DNA of 64,000 nt, from the NCBI RefSeq assembly GCF_000721175.1, contig NZ_JOEZ01000018.1, positions 124,001-188,000 of the forward strand, read 5' to 3'. Of the stretch, positions 43,460 through 51,297 are shown in pieces. Under the pieces are notes generated by a model, which worked only from the letters and a program-made list of their open reading frames with translations, did no database searches and was not told where the DNA came from. Position numbers and translations under genes: made by a program. Origin of the DNA: Streptomyces anulatus (GTDB lineage: Bacteria; Actinomycetota; Actinomycetes; Streptomycetales; Streptomycetaceae). The stretch's first letter is position 1, and each line of letters starts with the position of its first letter.

Positions 43460-45801
43460 GGCCTCTCCTTCGGGGCATCGGCGGTGTGGGCGGCAGCACT
43501 GTATGTCGCGAACACTCGGGCCTGTTCCGTCTTCCGGAGCCGGCCCAGTTCGATGGGGCGCAGGCCGTAGGGCCGTCCGAGGCGTTTGAGGATGGCGTCG
43601 AAGTACGGCACGGGGGTGTGCTCGGAGGCGACCACGAGGGAGGACAGCAGCACTCCATAGGCGGGCGGGCTGTCAACGGCTACGAGGATCGATTCCCTGG
43701 CCTTGGCGGACAGGTCCGATGGCTTGAGCCCGGCGGCAGCGGCAAGCGTGTGCCAGCCCACGCAGACCTGGCGTTGGGCAGCGTCGATCAACGCCCGGCG
43801 AACGGCTACGGTCACGGCCGCCTTGGTAGTCCCGAGCTTGGACCAGTGCACGCGGTCCTCTTTTGCGGACGGAACGGCTGGGCTGCTCTGAGCCGTTGGT
43901 GCGGACCGTCTGCTGTGCGCGTATGCGCGGTCCAGGGCAACCCGCCAGGCCGCCTCCACTGTCGGCATGGCGGCGTCAGGTTCCCAGCCCAACTCGGCCA
44001 GTACGTCGCCGAAGAACGGTGCCGGGCCCGAGTCCTGGCGATCCGCCTTCACCAACGCCGACAACAGGCCACGGCTCGGTACGTAGGGCTTGTCCACTGC
44101 GGCCAGCAGCCTCACTTGGTCCTTCGCTGACAACGTGGAGTGCGAAATGCCCTGTCTGTTGATCAATGTTCTCCACTTGATGCGACTGCGCCCGTTGGCG
44201 ACCTGGTTCAGATGTGCGCGGATCCGGCCCACGAGCTGGGCGTCGTTCCATAGACGGGTGGCGCTCTCCTTCAGAGAGGTGTTCAAGGACTGCTGTAGTT
44301 CCGGCGTTAACGCGTTCTGCGCAAGGGCGTACGCGGTCCTCCGTTCACGCTCCCAGACCTCCGCAACCTTTGCCTCGGACAGGTCGGACCTCCAGCCGAG
44401 ACCCGCGAGGACCTCGGCGAAGTAGGGAGCGGGTGCCTCCGGGGTGTGTGCTGGCTTGACGAGTGCCGAGAGCACTGGTTTGCCGTCGGCCCGGGGATGG
44501 TCCACCTCGATGAGGAGGCGCACGCGTTCGTCCGGGGTGACGTCGCCGGGCGCCGCTCCGGCGTGGCTGATCAGCGTCTCCCAGTTGATGAGGCCGCGGG
44601 CGCGGGCGACGATGCCGAGCCTTGAGCGGAAGACGCGGATCGTCTCGGCCTCACCGAGGGGAAGTGGGCTGGGTGTTGAGGCGGCCGGTTCGGTCGTCGC
44701 GGGGGTGGCCGGGGGCGACTCGGGACGCGGAGATGCGGGGCGCAAGTCCGGCCAGCGGGAGTCGGTCTGCTGAGGTAGGGGCGACGCGCCGTCGGCGCGT
44801 ATCAGCCAGGCGGGTCCGGAGGGGGGCGCTTCGGTGAGCGGCAGCAGGTGGGCTGAGGAGTAGATGATGTGCAGTTGGTGGGGAGAAGGGGCAGGGTGGG
44901 CATGCGGCAGGGTGATCCGGGCCCGAATGGCGGCCGAGCCGAGCGGCTGCAGGTCGGCCTCGTAGAGGCGTACGGCGGTGCCGTCCGGGTCAGTGTGCGA
45001 TGCCGGGAGCTCGGTCGCTGCGGTGAAGGCGATGGTGCCCGGAGCCAGCGGGAAGGCCACGGGCGTAGGAGCCGGAACGGGCGTGCTGCTCGCGGGCGGT
45101 TCGGCGTCGAGGCTGGGCGTGATGACCCCCTCGTTCGACAGGCGGCACTCGGTGAGGGCCGACCACGCGAGGCTGTTGTCCGAGTACTGCGCGCCGACGT
45201 ACACCTCGCGGGTATTGCCCTGGGTGCGGCAGGAGATGCGGATGGCATGTCCGGCGGCGTCCACCTCGTTGTGCGAGAGCCCGCAGTAGGGTCCGTACGC
45301 CCAGTGGACGTGGGTGTGCCGGTCGGCGAGGCGTTCGCGTGTCTCCTGCCACTCGCGGAGGGAGAGGCGGGCCAACTGGACCCGGATGAGCCGGGACCGG
45401 CCCTGACCGAACCGGACCTCGACGGCTCCACCGTGGACCGAACCGGGGTCCAGGTACGTGATGTCGGCGTCCTGGTACCCCTGGCGCAGTAGCCAGCGCC
45501 GTAGCGCCTGCCCGATGTACAGGTGATCTGCGCTGGCCTCACCGGTTTCCGTGCGGCGGCAGTGCACGGGCGGCCGGTGCGCGTAGTGGCACTTCTTCCC
45601 CGTGTACCGCTTCGGAGTCAACTTCTTGCCGCAGCCTCCGAGCAGGACGCCGCAGTAGAAGTCGTGGCGGGTCCGGCCCTGCATGAACGTGTCGAAGTCG
45701 TCGTGGTCGTAAGGGAGGAAGACCGGTACATCGGACCCTGCACGTCCGATGACGGCGGTTTGGACTTTGCGGGTGTCTCCCTCGTCGGGGAACGATGTCA
45801 T
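43456..45801 (-). CDS. CoiA-like zinc-finger/nuclease-like protein with three C-terminal repeats
   Basis: Protein of 781 residues, not assigned to a characterised family. The N-terminal 200 residues resemble the competence protein CoiA: a Cys/His metal site (YCGVLLGGCGKKL ... CHYAHRPPVHC) and a nuclease-like segment with HLYIGQALRRWLLRQGY and VRFGQGRSRLIRVQLA. A Pro/Ala/Ser-rich linker spans about 340-400. Three repeats of about 100 residues follow (about 400-490, 525-620, 680-770), each with I/V-x-W-x-T-L near the start, VRLLxxVDxP in the middle, then LLSALVK and PYFxxVLAxLG. Part of the minus-strand operon downstream of the methyltransferase; GGAGG six bases before the ATG. Confidence 0.6.
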   Translation of the reverse strand: MTSFPDEGDTRKVQTAVIGRAGSDVPVFLPYDHDDFDTFMQGRTRHDFYCGVLLGGCGKKLTPKRYTGKKCHYAHRPPVHCRRTETGEASADHLYIGQALRRWLLRQGYQDADITYLDPGSVHGGAVEVRFGQGRSRLIRVQLARLSLREWQETRERLADRHTHVHWAYGPYCGLSHNEVDAAGHAIRISCRTQGNTREVYVGAQYSDNSLAWSALTECRLSNEGVITPSLDAEPPASSTPVPAPTPVAFPLAPGTIAFTAATELPASHTDPDGTAVRLYEADLQPLGSAAIRARITLPHAHPAPSPHQLHIIYSSAHLLPLTEAPPSGPAWLIRADGASPLPQQTDSRWPDLRPASPRPESPPATPATTEPAASTPSPLPLGEAETIRVFRSRLGIVARARGLINWETLISHAGAAPGDVTPDERVRLLIEVDHPRADGKPVLSALVKPAHTPEAPAPYFAEVLAGLGWRSDLSEAKVAEVWERERRTAYALAQNALTPELQQSLNTSLKESATRLWNDAQLVGRIRAHLNQVANGRSRIKWRTLINRQGISHSTLSAKDQVRLLAAVDKPYVPSRGLLSALVKADRQDSGPAPFFGDVLAELGWEPDAAMPTVEAAWRVALDRAYAHSRRSAPTAQSSPAVPSAKEDRVHWSKLGTTKAAVTVAVRRALIDAAQRQVCVGWHTLAAAAGLKPSDLSAKARESILVAVDSPPAYGVLLSSLVVASEHTPVPYFDAILKRLGRPYGLRPIELGRLRKTEQARVFATYSAAAHTADAPKERP

Positions 45802-45943
45802 TACGCGCCTCCGGGTGGGCGGTGAGTCAGGGCTGACAGCAGGAAGCGGTGCCGGCGATCGTCACGGCGGCCAGGTCACCCCGGCCCCGCCTCGGAAGCC
45901 GGAGAACGCCCGCTGGGCCGGCGCGCGTGAGCGGAAGGCTCGG

Positions 45944-47200
45944 TCAGCCTTCCGCTTCGCGTTCCTCCTCGTCGCCGCCCCCACCCCGGCGGCGCACTCG
46001 CTCAGCGATCCCGCTGGAGAGCCTGCCCGTAGTCGTTCTTGCTCGGTCGAGGGTCTCGTTGCCGAGGCTCTTGGCGGCACCGACGCCCTTCGCTCCTGAT
46101 TCCAGCGCCTTGTCCCTTGCCTCCGCCGCCGCGACCGCCCATCGTCTTGCTTCCGAAGATTGGCGACCGGACTCGATCCCGAGCCGCCCGTGGAGGCCAT
46201 GGATGCCGGTCACGACATGGTTGCTCGATTGAACGACGGCCGGGGACTTGGTCGGGTGCAGCAACACCTTCGCGTTTGCCTCACCTGCGGCCGTGTTCAT
46301 CCGGGCCAGCAGACGCTCTGTACTCCGCGAGATGAGATCCAGGCGATTCTGCCGGGCGATCCGAATCCCGATGCGATGCCGGTCCAGTTCGTCCGGAGCC
46401 GCGTCTAGCACGCGGTCGAGTTCGAGCACCGCGATCGCGTCATTCAGTTGGAAGCAACGAGCCAGAACGGCGAGCCATTCCGGCGCCTTGGACTCGGCTT
46501 CCTTGGCCGCCGTCGCGAGATCACCGACCTTGGTCTTGCGCTCCATCTTCTCCGCGAGGGCGTCGAGTCGACGCAGCGCGTACGCCTGGGTCGACGCGAT
46601 CGTCTCCGACGTGTTCTGCACCTTCGACCACGTGATCTCGGAGACCCGGCCCACCTGGTCCCTGATGGTCATGGCCTCCCCGATCACGAGTTCCACTCCG
46701 ACCATGTCCGCCAACGCCTTGTCCTCCTGGGCGCGGAGCACGTCGGTGACCTTCTCGTCGATCGTGGCGAGGTAGTCGGTGATCTCGTCCATGGTTTGCT
46801 GCATCGCAAGCTGTGCCATCATTCCCGCGGCACCAGACAGACGCGCTGGGTTGGTCAGGAATGAGCCAGCCCCCTTGTCGACCTGAAGCCAGTTCTTGAT
46901 GGATCCAGGTTTCCCCACCATCGCATGGCTGATCCCTGGCGTCTTGCTGTCCATCAGCCCGAACTTCTTCACACGCTGCGCGGACTCCTTGGTCAACTTC
47001 ACCCAGAGGGCGGAATTGGCGGCAATATCCGAACCTGCCTGCGCGGCTGCAGCCCCGGTACCGAAGACGGACTTGAGCCTTTTCGGTTCACGGTCCTTTG
47101 ACGACAGTCCCTCCGAGACGAGGAAACGTTCGACGTCCGCCGCGTTCCCGATGACCGCCAGTCCGTCACCGTCACTGATCAGCTGTATCTCGTTGTCCAT
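45944..47200 (-). CDS. uncharacterised helical protein in the defence operon
   Basis: Protein of 418 residues that I do not recognise. A small N-terminal beta segment (MDNEIQLISDGDGLAVIGN, then DVERFLVSEGL) is followed by a largely alpha-helical body with a long coiled-coil-like stretch (MDEITDYLATIDEKVTDVLRAQEDKALADM and following). One moderately hydrophobic helix (LSGAAGMMAQLAMQQ) precedes it. The tail is Arg/Gly/Glu-rich and disordered. No signal peptide or catalytic motif is seen. AGGAG lies seven bases before the ATG. It sits 65 bp downstream of the methyltransferase on the same strand, so it probably belongs to that operon. Confidence 0.75.
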   Translation of the reverse strand: MDNEIQLISDGDGLAVIGNAADVERFLVSEGLSSKDREPKRLKSVFGTGAAAAQAGSDIAANSALWVKLTKESAQRVKKFGLMDSKTPGISHAMVGKPGSIKNWLQVDKGAGSFLTNPARLSGAAGMMAQLAMQQTMDEITDYLATIDEKVTDVLRAQEDKALADMVGVELVIGEAMTIRDQVGRVSEITWSKVQNTSETIASTQAYALRRLDALAEKMERKTKVGDLATAAKEAESKAPEWLAVLARCFQLNDAIAVLELDRVLDAAPDELDRHRIGIRIARQNRLDLISRSTERLLARMNTAAGEANAKVLLHPTKSPAVVQSSNHVVTGIHGLHGRLGIESGRQSSEARRWAVAAAEARDKALESGAKGVGAAKSLGNETLDRARTTTGRLSSGIAERVRRRGGGGDEEEREAEG

Positions 47201-47265
47201 TGCCCGCTCCTGAGTGGTTTCTCGCAGTTGAGAGTGGTCGGGACGCGTGCGGCGATCGCCGACGG

Positions 47266-50200
47266 TCAGGCGGGGTGTCGGGGGCCGTGGCCCGGGGGCG
47301 GGGTGAGGGTGGAGGTGTAGTTCTCGCCTTCGACGAGCGGGGTCTCCAGGGTGAGACCGGCGGCGGCCATGCGGTCGTACTCGGCGAGGATCAGTTCCTT
47401 GGTGCGGTACGAGCCGTACTTGGCCTCGTCCTTGCGGCGGACGATGGGGAAGGTGTCGAGGATGTAGTCGACGTCGTCGCGGGCTACGCCGTAGAGGTGG
47501 AAGAAGAGGGCGTCGAGTTCGGCGCGGATCACCTGTCGGCGACCCTCGTTCCAGCGGAACGGAGCGCCGGTATCACCGAGGTCGCTCGCAAATGCGGTGA
47601 GGTCGTGCGAGGTGAAAGTTAGCTCCAGTACTCGGGGGCTGATGAATTTCTGGAGGCGCGTAAGAATTCCAGGCAGCGGAACTGGAATTTGCTCGGACGT
47701 GCCTTTAGGGATACTGGGTTGGCTGAGGCTATTCCGCAACGCATAATCGTAAGGGAAGGAGTTGAAGCACGCCTCAAGGAGGGCGAGGTGATCTGCTGAT
47801 GGGCCAGCAGATAGTATCCATCCGTAGGAAGCTGACCCCCAAGGGATGATTGCCGCAATGCAGGTGCGCTCGTCATTGCTTCGCGCCACACGTCGATGAC
47901 CTAGCATTCCGGTAGTACAGTCGAAGCGGCGACGCGCGTGGCGGGCACGTGTATCTTCGAACGAGGTCCAATATTGCGGTTGTACTAGGTATTCGGCAGA
48001 GTCCAGTTGCGCGACAGTCGACTCGGGGCTTCCTGTTGAGTTACCGAATCGGTGAGAATACTGGTGTCCCATGCGTCCTTCGTAAAGGGGGAGCATCTCG
48101 TCCTCCCCCTTCCGGAATGTGTTTCCCTCGAGTGACCAGCCTTCCGATTCCAGGGTCTCGCGAGTATGGAGCAGATTGGAATCATGGGAGAGGTTGAACA
48201 AACCCTGCATGAAGGACACGCCCCATGGGTTCCCGCTTGGCTGCTCCGTCTTGATCATGACGGGGAAGCGTCGGTACATTCCGAGCGTGATCTCGGCATC
48301 CCGTCGGGACCTAAAGACTGGCAGCGTTCCGGTGTTCGGATTGAGCAGCCTGATCTCGTCCGGCGTCAGCGAGAACGCCTTATCCGGGTCGTCCAGCTCG
48401 GTCGTTTCGCGGAGGAAGAACGCGAACCTTGCTGCCGGTTCATGTAGAGACCGGCCCACGATAGACAGGATGCTGAACTTGAATGAGCGGTGCACGCCCG
48501 GGAAGAGGGGCGTAGCGTTCTCAAAGTCGTAAAGCACAGCGATCGACCCGCTCTGCACGAGGTCCTTGGAGAAGTACTGAGTCCTCGCATCAGTAGCGAT
48601 CCCTGTCGGCACGATTACCCCTGCCCGCCCCTTCGGTCCGAGCAGGATGCGGTCCGTCTCTGTGAAGACCGAGTATGTGTTGAGGTTCCCTTGGCCAGTC
48701 AACGGAACCCGGCCCGAGCGCCGCAGGAAGTGGCTCTCGGCGTACACCTTCCGCTTACCCGCCTCGAACTCTTTGTACAACGGAAGCGTATCCGGCGAGT
48801 CCTTGAGCGCCTCGATCATCTTCTTGCGTACGGACGTACGGGATGCGTCGGCGATCTCTGGTGCGCGGTGGGCGAAGAACTCCTGCTCAGGGAATTCAAC
48901 GCTGTCCCACGGCGGGTTACCCACCACGGAGTCGAAGCCGCCAGCCCAGCCCGTCGCAGAGGAAACTCCCCGGCCGTTCTCCGGAACGGAGAAGACCTCG
49001 GGGAATTCCAAGTGCCAGTGGAAGAAGGTGAACTGATCCCGTAGACGCTCGATCTCGACGCCGGTCTCTGCGGCGACACCCCCGCCACTTGGGTCCTCCA
49101 GCGCCTTGAACACCGAATGCGTCACCGCGCGCGGAGCGTCCGGCGTCTTGAGCCACACGAACGCCGCGCACCAGGCGTCGGCGACAAGCCGGGCCCGCTG
49201 GTACGCCGAGGAGCCGGCCCACTCCTCGTACGCCTCCTCCTGACGGCGCACGTCCGCCAACTCCTCCGCCTGAGCCAGCGTGATGGACCGAAGCCCTCTC
49301 GCGAAGACGGTGTTGGCGACCTGGACCGACTCGTCGCTGATGTCGAACAGGCTGCCCTGCCCGATCCGCTCCTGCTGGTTGATCTTCTCCAAAGCCTTCG
49401 CGTGCTTCTTGTCGTCGCCCTCGGTGGCGATGAACGCATCGTCGGGAATCCCGTCCCGCAGCAGCTTCGGCGTTGCCCCGATCAACCCATTGCCGTGCTT
49501 CACGTGCGCGTCCAGGAAGCCCAGCGGCTTCCCTGGCTCCAACGCCTCCAACCACAGCGACACCTTGGCCAGTTCCACAGCCATCGGGTTGAGGTCCACG
49601 CCGTAGATGCACCGGGCGACGACCTCATGCAGCGCATGCCGCACCGCGTCCAATGTCGGCTCGGGGTTCCGCTCCCGGACCGCCGCCACCTGCTTGGCGA
49701 TGCGCCGTGCCGACGCCACCAGGAAGTGCCCCGATCCGCACGCCGGGTCGCACACCGTAAGCGACAGCAACTCGCCCACGATCGCGTCCGCCGGGTCGGC
49801 CGCCTTCGACTCCGACGCCGCCTCCTCGCCCCGCTTCACCGCGTCCCGTATCACCGGGTCCAGAGTCGAGTCCAACAAGCACTCGATGAGCGAGGACGGG
49901 GTGTAGTAACTACCTGTCGTCTTACGAGTGTTGCCCGCGACCTCGACCAGCGTGAACGTACGGTCGGCGGTGCTGTGCTTCGGCTCCAGCTCCAGCAGGG
50001 ACTCGTACACGGAGCCCAGCTCCTCCGCGTCCAGGTGTCGGTAGTCGATCGCCCGCCAGCGCCCCGAGCTGCCGTCCCGCACCTGCGACAAGTGCCGTAC
50101 GGCGGTCAACAGCGCCTCGTTCGACAGCTTCAGCCCACGCAACGGCGCATCCGCGTCCGTGTCGTTGAAGAGGCCGCCGAGACCGGGCAGGCCCAGTTCG

Positions 50201-51297
50201 GGGCGGCCCTTCTCGTCGCCGAGGGCGTCGAGGACGATGCGCAGGGCCTCGTACAGGTCACCGTGTGCCGTACCCCGCCGCTTCCTCGCGTGCGCACGCA
50301 GTCGGGCCGACGAGAAGTACGCCTCGTACCGCTCGCGTGCCTGCGGGTCCGCCTTCGGCGACAGCAGCGCGTCGCGGTCCTCCGCCACGAAGACGAACAG
50401 CAGCCGGTACACGAGCCGCAGCAAAGAGGCCTGAAGGGGCTTCGGGCGGACGTCCTCGCGCAGGGCCGTGTTCTCCGGGTGCCTGAGGAAGCCCGTACCC
50501 AGCGCGGTGATCGCGTCCTGGACGCCCTTGCGGAGCTGGTCCAGGGCGCGGGTGCCGGACGCGATGGCCTCCGTGCGCCACTTCTCCAGCCGGCACGCGG
50601 ACGGCGGCGCGTCCTCCGCCACGTCGAACCGCGACACGTGCAGCACCCGGTACAGCAGCACGAACTCGCTGAACAGCTCGCCGTCGAAGATCGCTTCGAG
50701 GTCGAACTCGACGTACGAGGCCGTGGCCAGCGCGCTGGAGTCACGCAGCAGCCGTACCTGACGACCGTTCGTCAGAACGCCCCACAGGTGGGTCTCCGTG
50801 CGGTTCAGGCACTCCTGGAGCATCGACTGCGGCGGGACCGTGCCCACGCCGCCGGGGCGCTTGTCCAGGTTGGCGTTCCAGGGCGTCTGGTGGATCAGCG
50901 CGTGCTGCCATCGGTGGGAGACCGGGAACCTCTTCTCCGCGTCCGAGTCGGCGGCGATGCCCGCCGCCCCGACCTGCGTCAGCGGGCCGAAGCCGAGCTC
51001 TCGCCAGAGCGGGGCCAGCCAGTCACTGCCGGCACGACCGGTTGAATCGGCCGCCGGGTCGCCCGTCTCGCGGTCCTCGGGGAGGTGTTTGCGCAGCTCG
51101 CGCCAGAGCGGCTTCAGGTACTCCCAGCTGCGCTCGGCCTCGTCGCGTACCGATCGGGAGGACGGCAGGCCGTAGTCGGAGGGCTTCGAGCCGGCGACGT
51201 CCTTGCCCTCGGAGATCCGTACCAGCATGTCGGCGGGCAGCAGCCCCCCGACCGTGTGGACGGCGGTGAACACCTGGTTGCGGGTGACGGCGGACAT
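47266..51297 (-). CDS. large N6-adenine methyltransferase (Eco57I/PglX/DrmMI-like)
   Basis: Protein of 1343 residues. The catalytic domain is in the middle: motif I VCDPACGSGHFLVA (about residue 515) and motif IV GNPPWDSVEF (about residue 795), the normal N6-adenine NPPW. An alpha/beta N-terminal region (VLTNGRQVRLLRDSS) is shared with type IIG, BREX PglX and DISARM DrmMI enzymes. The C-terminal 450 residues should be the target recognition part; their coding DNA (about 47620-48950) is visibly poorer in G+C than the rest (31 of 60 at 47641-47700 against 44 of 60 at 49741-49800). No nuclease motif seen. ATG overlaps the SNF2 gene stop by one base (TGATG). Confidence 0.88.
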   Translation of the reverse strand: MSAVTRNQVFTAVHTVGGLLPADMLVRISEGKDVAGSKPSDYGLPSSRSVRDEAERSWEYLKPLWRELRKHLPEDRETGDPAADSTGRAGSDWLAPLWRELGFGPLTQVGAAGIAADSDAEKRFPVSHRWQHALIHQTPWNANLDKRPGGVGTVPPQSMLQECLNRTETHLWGVLTNGRQVRLLRDSSALATASYVEFDLEAIFDGELFSEFVLLYRVLHVSRFDVAEDAPPSACRLEKWRTEAIASGTRALDQLRKGVQDAITALGTGFLRHPENTALREDVRPKPLQASLLRLVYRLLFVFVAEDRDALLSPKADPQARERYEAYFSSARLRAHARKRRGTAHGDLYEALRIVLDALGDEKGRPELGLPGLGGLFNDTDADAPLRGLKLSNEALLTAVRHLSQVRDGSSGRWRAIDYRHLDAEELGSVYESLLELEPKHSTADRTFTLVEVAGNTRKTTGSYYTPSSLIECLLDSTLDPVIRDAVKRGEEAASESKAADPADAIVGELLSLTVCDPACGSGHFLVASARRIAKQVAAVRERNPEPTLDAVRHALHEVVARCIYGVDLNPMAVELAKVSLWLEALEPGKPLGFLDAHVKHGNGLIGATPKLLRDGIPDDAFIATEGDDKKHAKALEKINQQERIGQGSLFDISDESVQVANTVFARGLRSITLAQAEELADVRRQEEAYEEWAGSSAYQRARLVADAWCAAFVWLKTPDAPRAVTHSVFKALEDPSGGGVAAETGVEIERLRDQFTFFHWHLEFPEVFSVPENGRGVSSATGWAGGFDSVVGNPPWDSVEFPEQEFFAHRAPEIADASRTSVRKKMIEALKDSPDTLPLYKEFEAGKRKVYAESHFLRRSGRVPLTGQGNLNTYSVFTETDRILLGPKGRAGVIVPTGIATDARTQYFSKDLVQSGSIAVLYDFENATPLFPGVHRSFKFSILSIVGRSLHEPAARFAFFLRETTELDDPDKAFSLTPDEIRLLNPNTGTLPVFRSRRDAEITLGMYRRFPVMIKTEQPSGNPWGVSFMQGLFNLSHDSNLLHTRETLESEGWSLEGNTFRKGEDEMLPLYEGRMGHQYSHRFGNSTGSPESTVAQLDSAEYLVQPQYWTSFEDTRARHARRRFDCTTGMLGHRRVARSNDERTCIAAIIPWGSASYGWILSAGPSADHLALLEACFNSFPYDYALRNSLSQPSIPKGTSEQIPVPLPGILTRLQKFISPRVLELTFTSHDLTAFASDLGDTGAPFRWNEGRRQVIRAELDALFFHLYGVARDDVDYILDTFPIVRRKDEAKYGSYRTKELILAEYDRMAAAGLTLETPLVEGENYTSTLTPPPGHGPRHPA

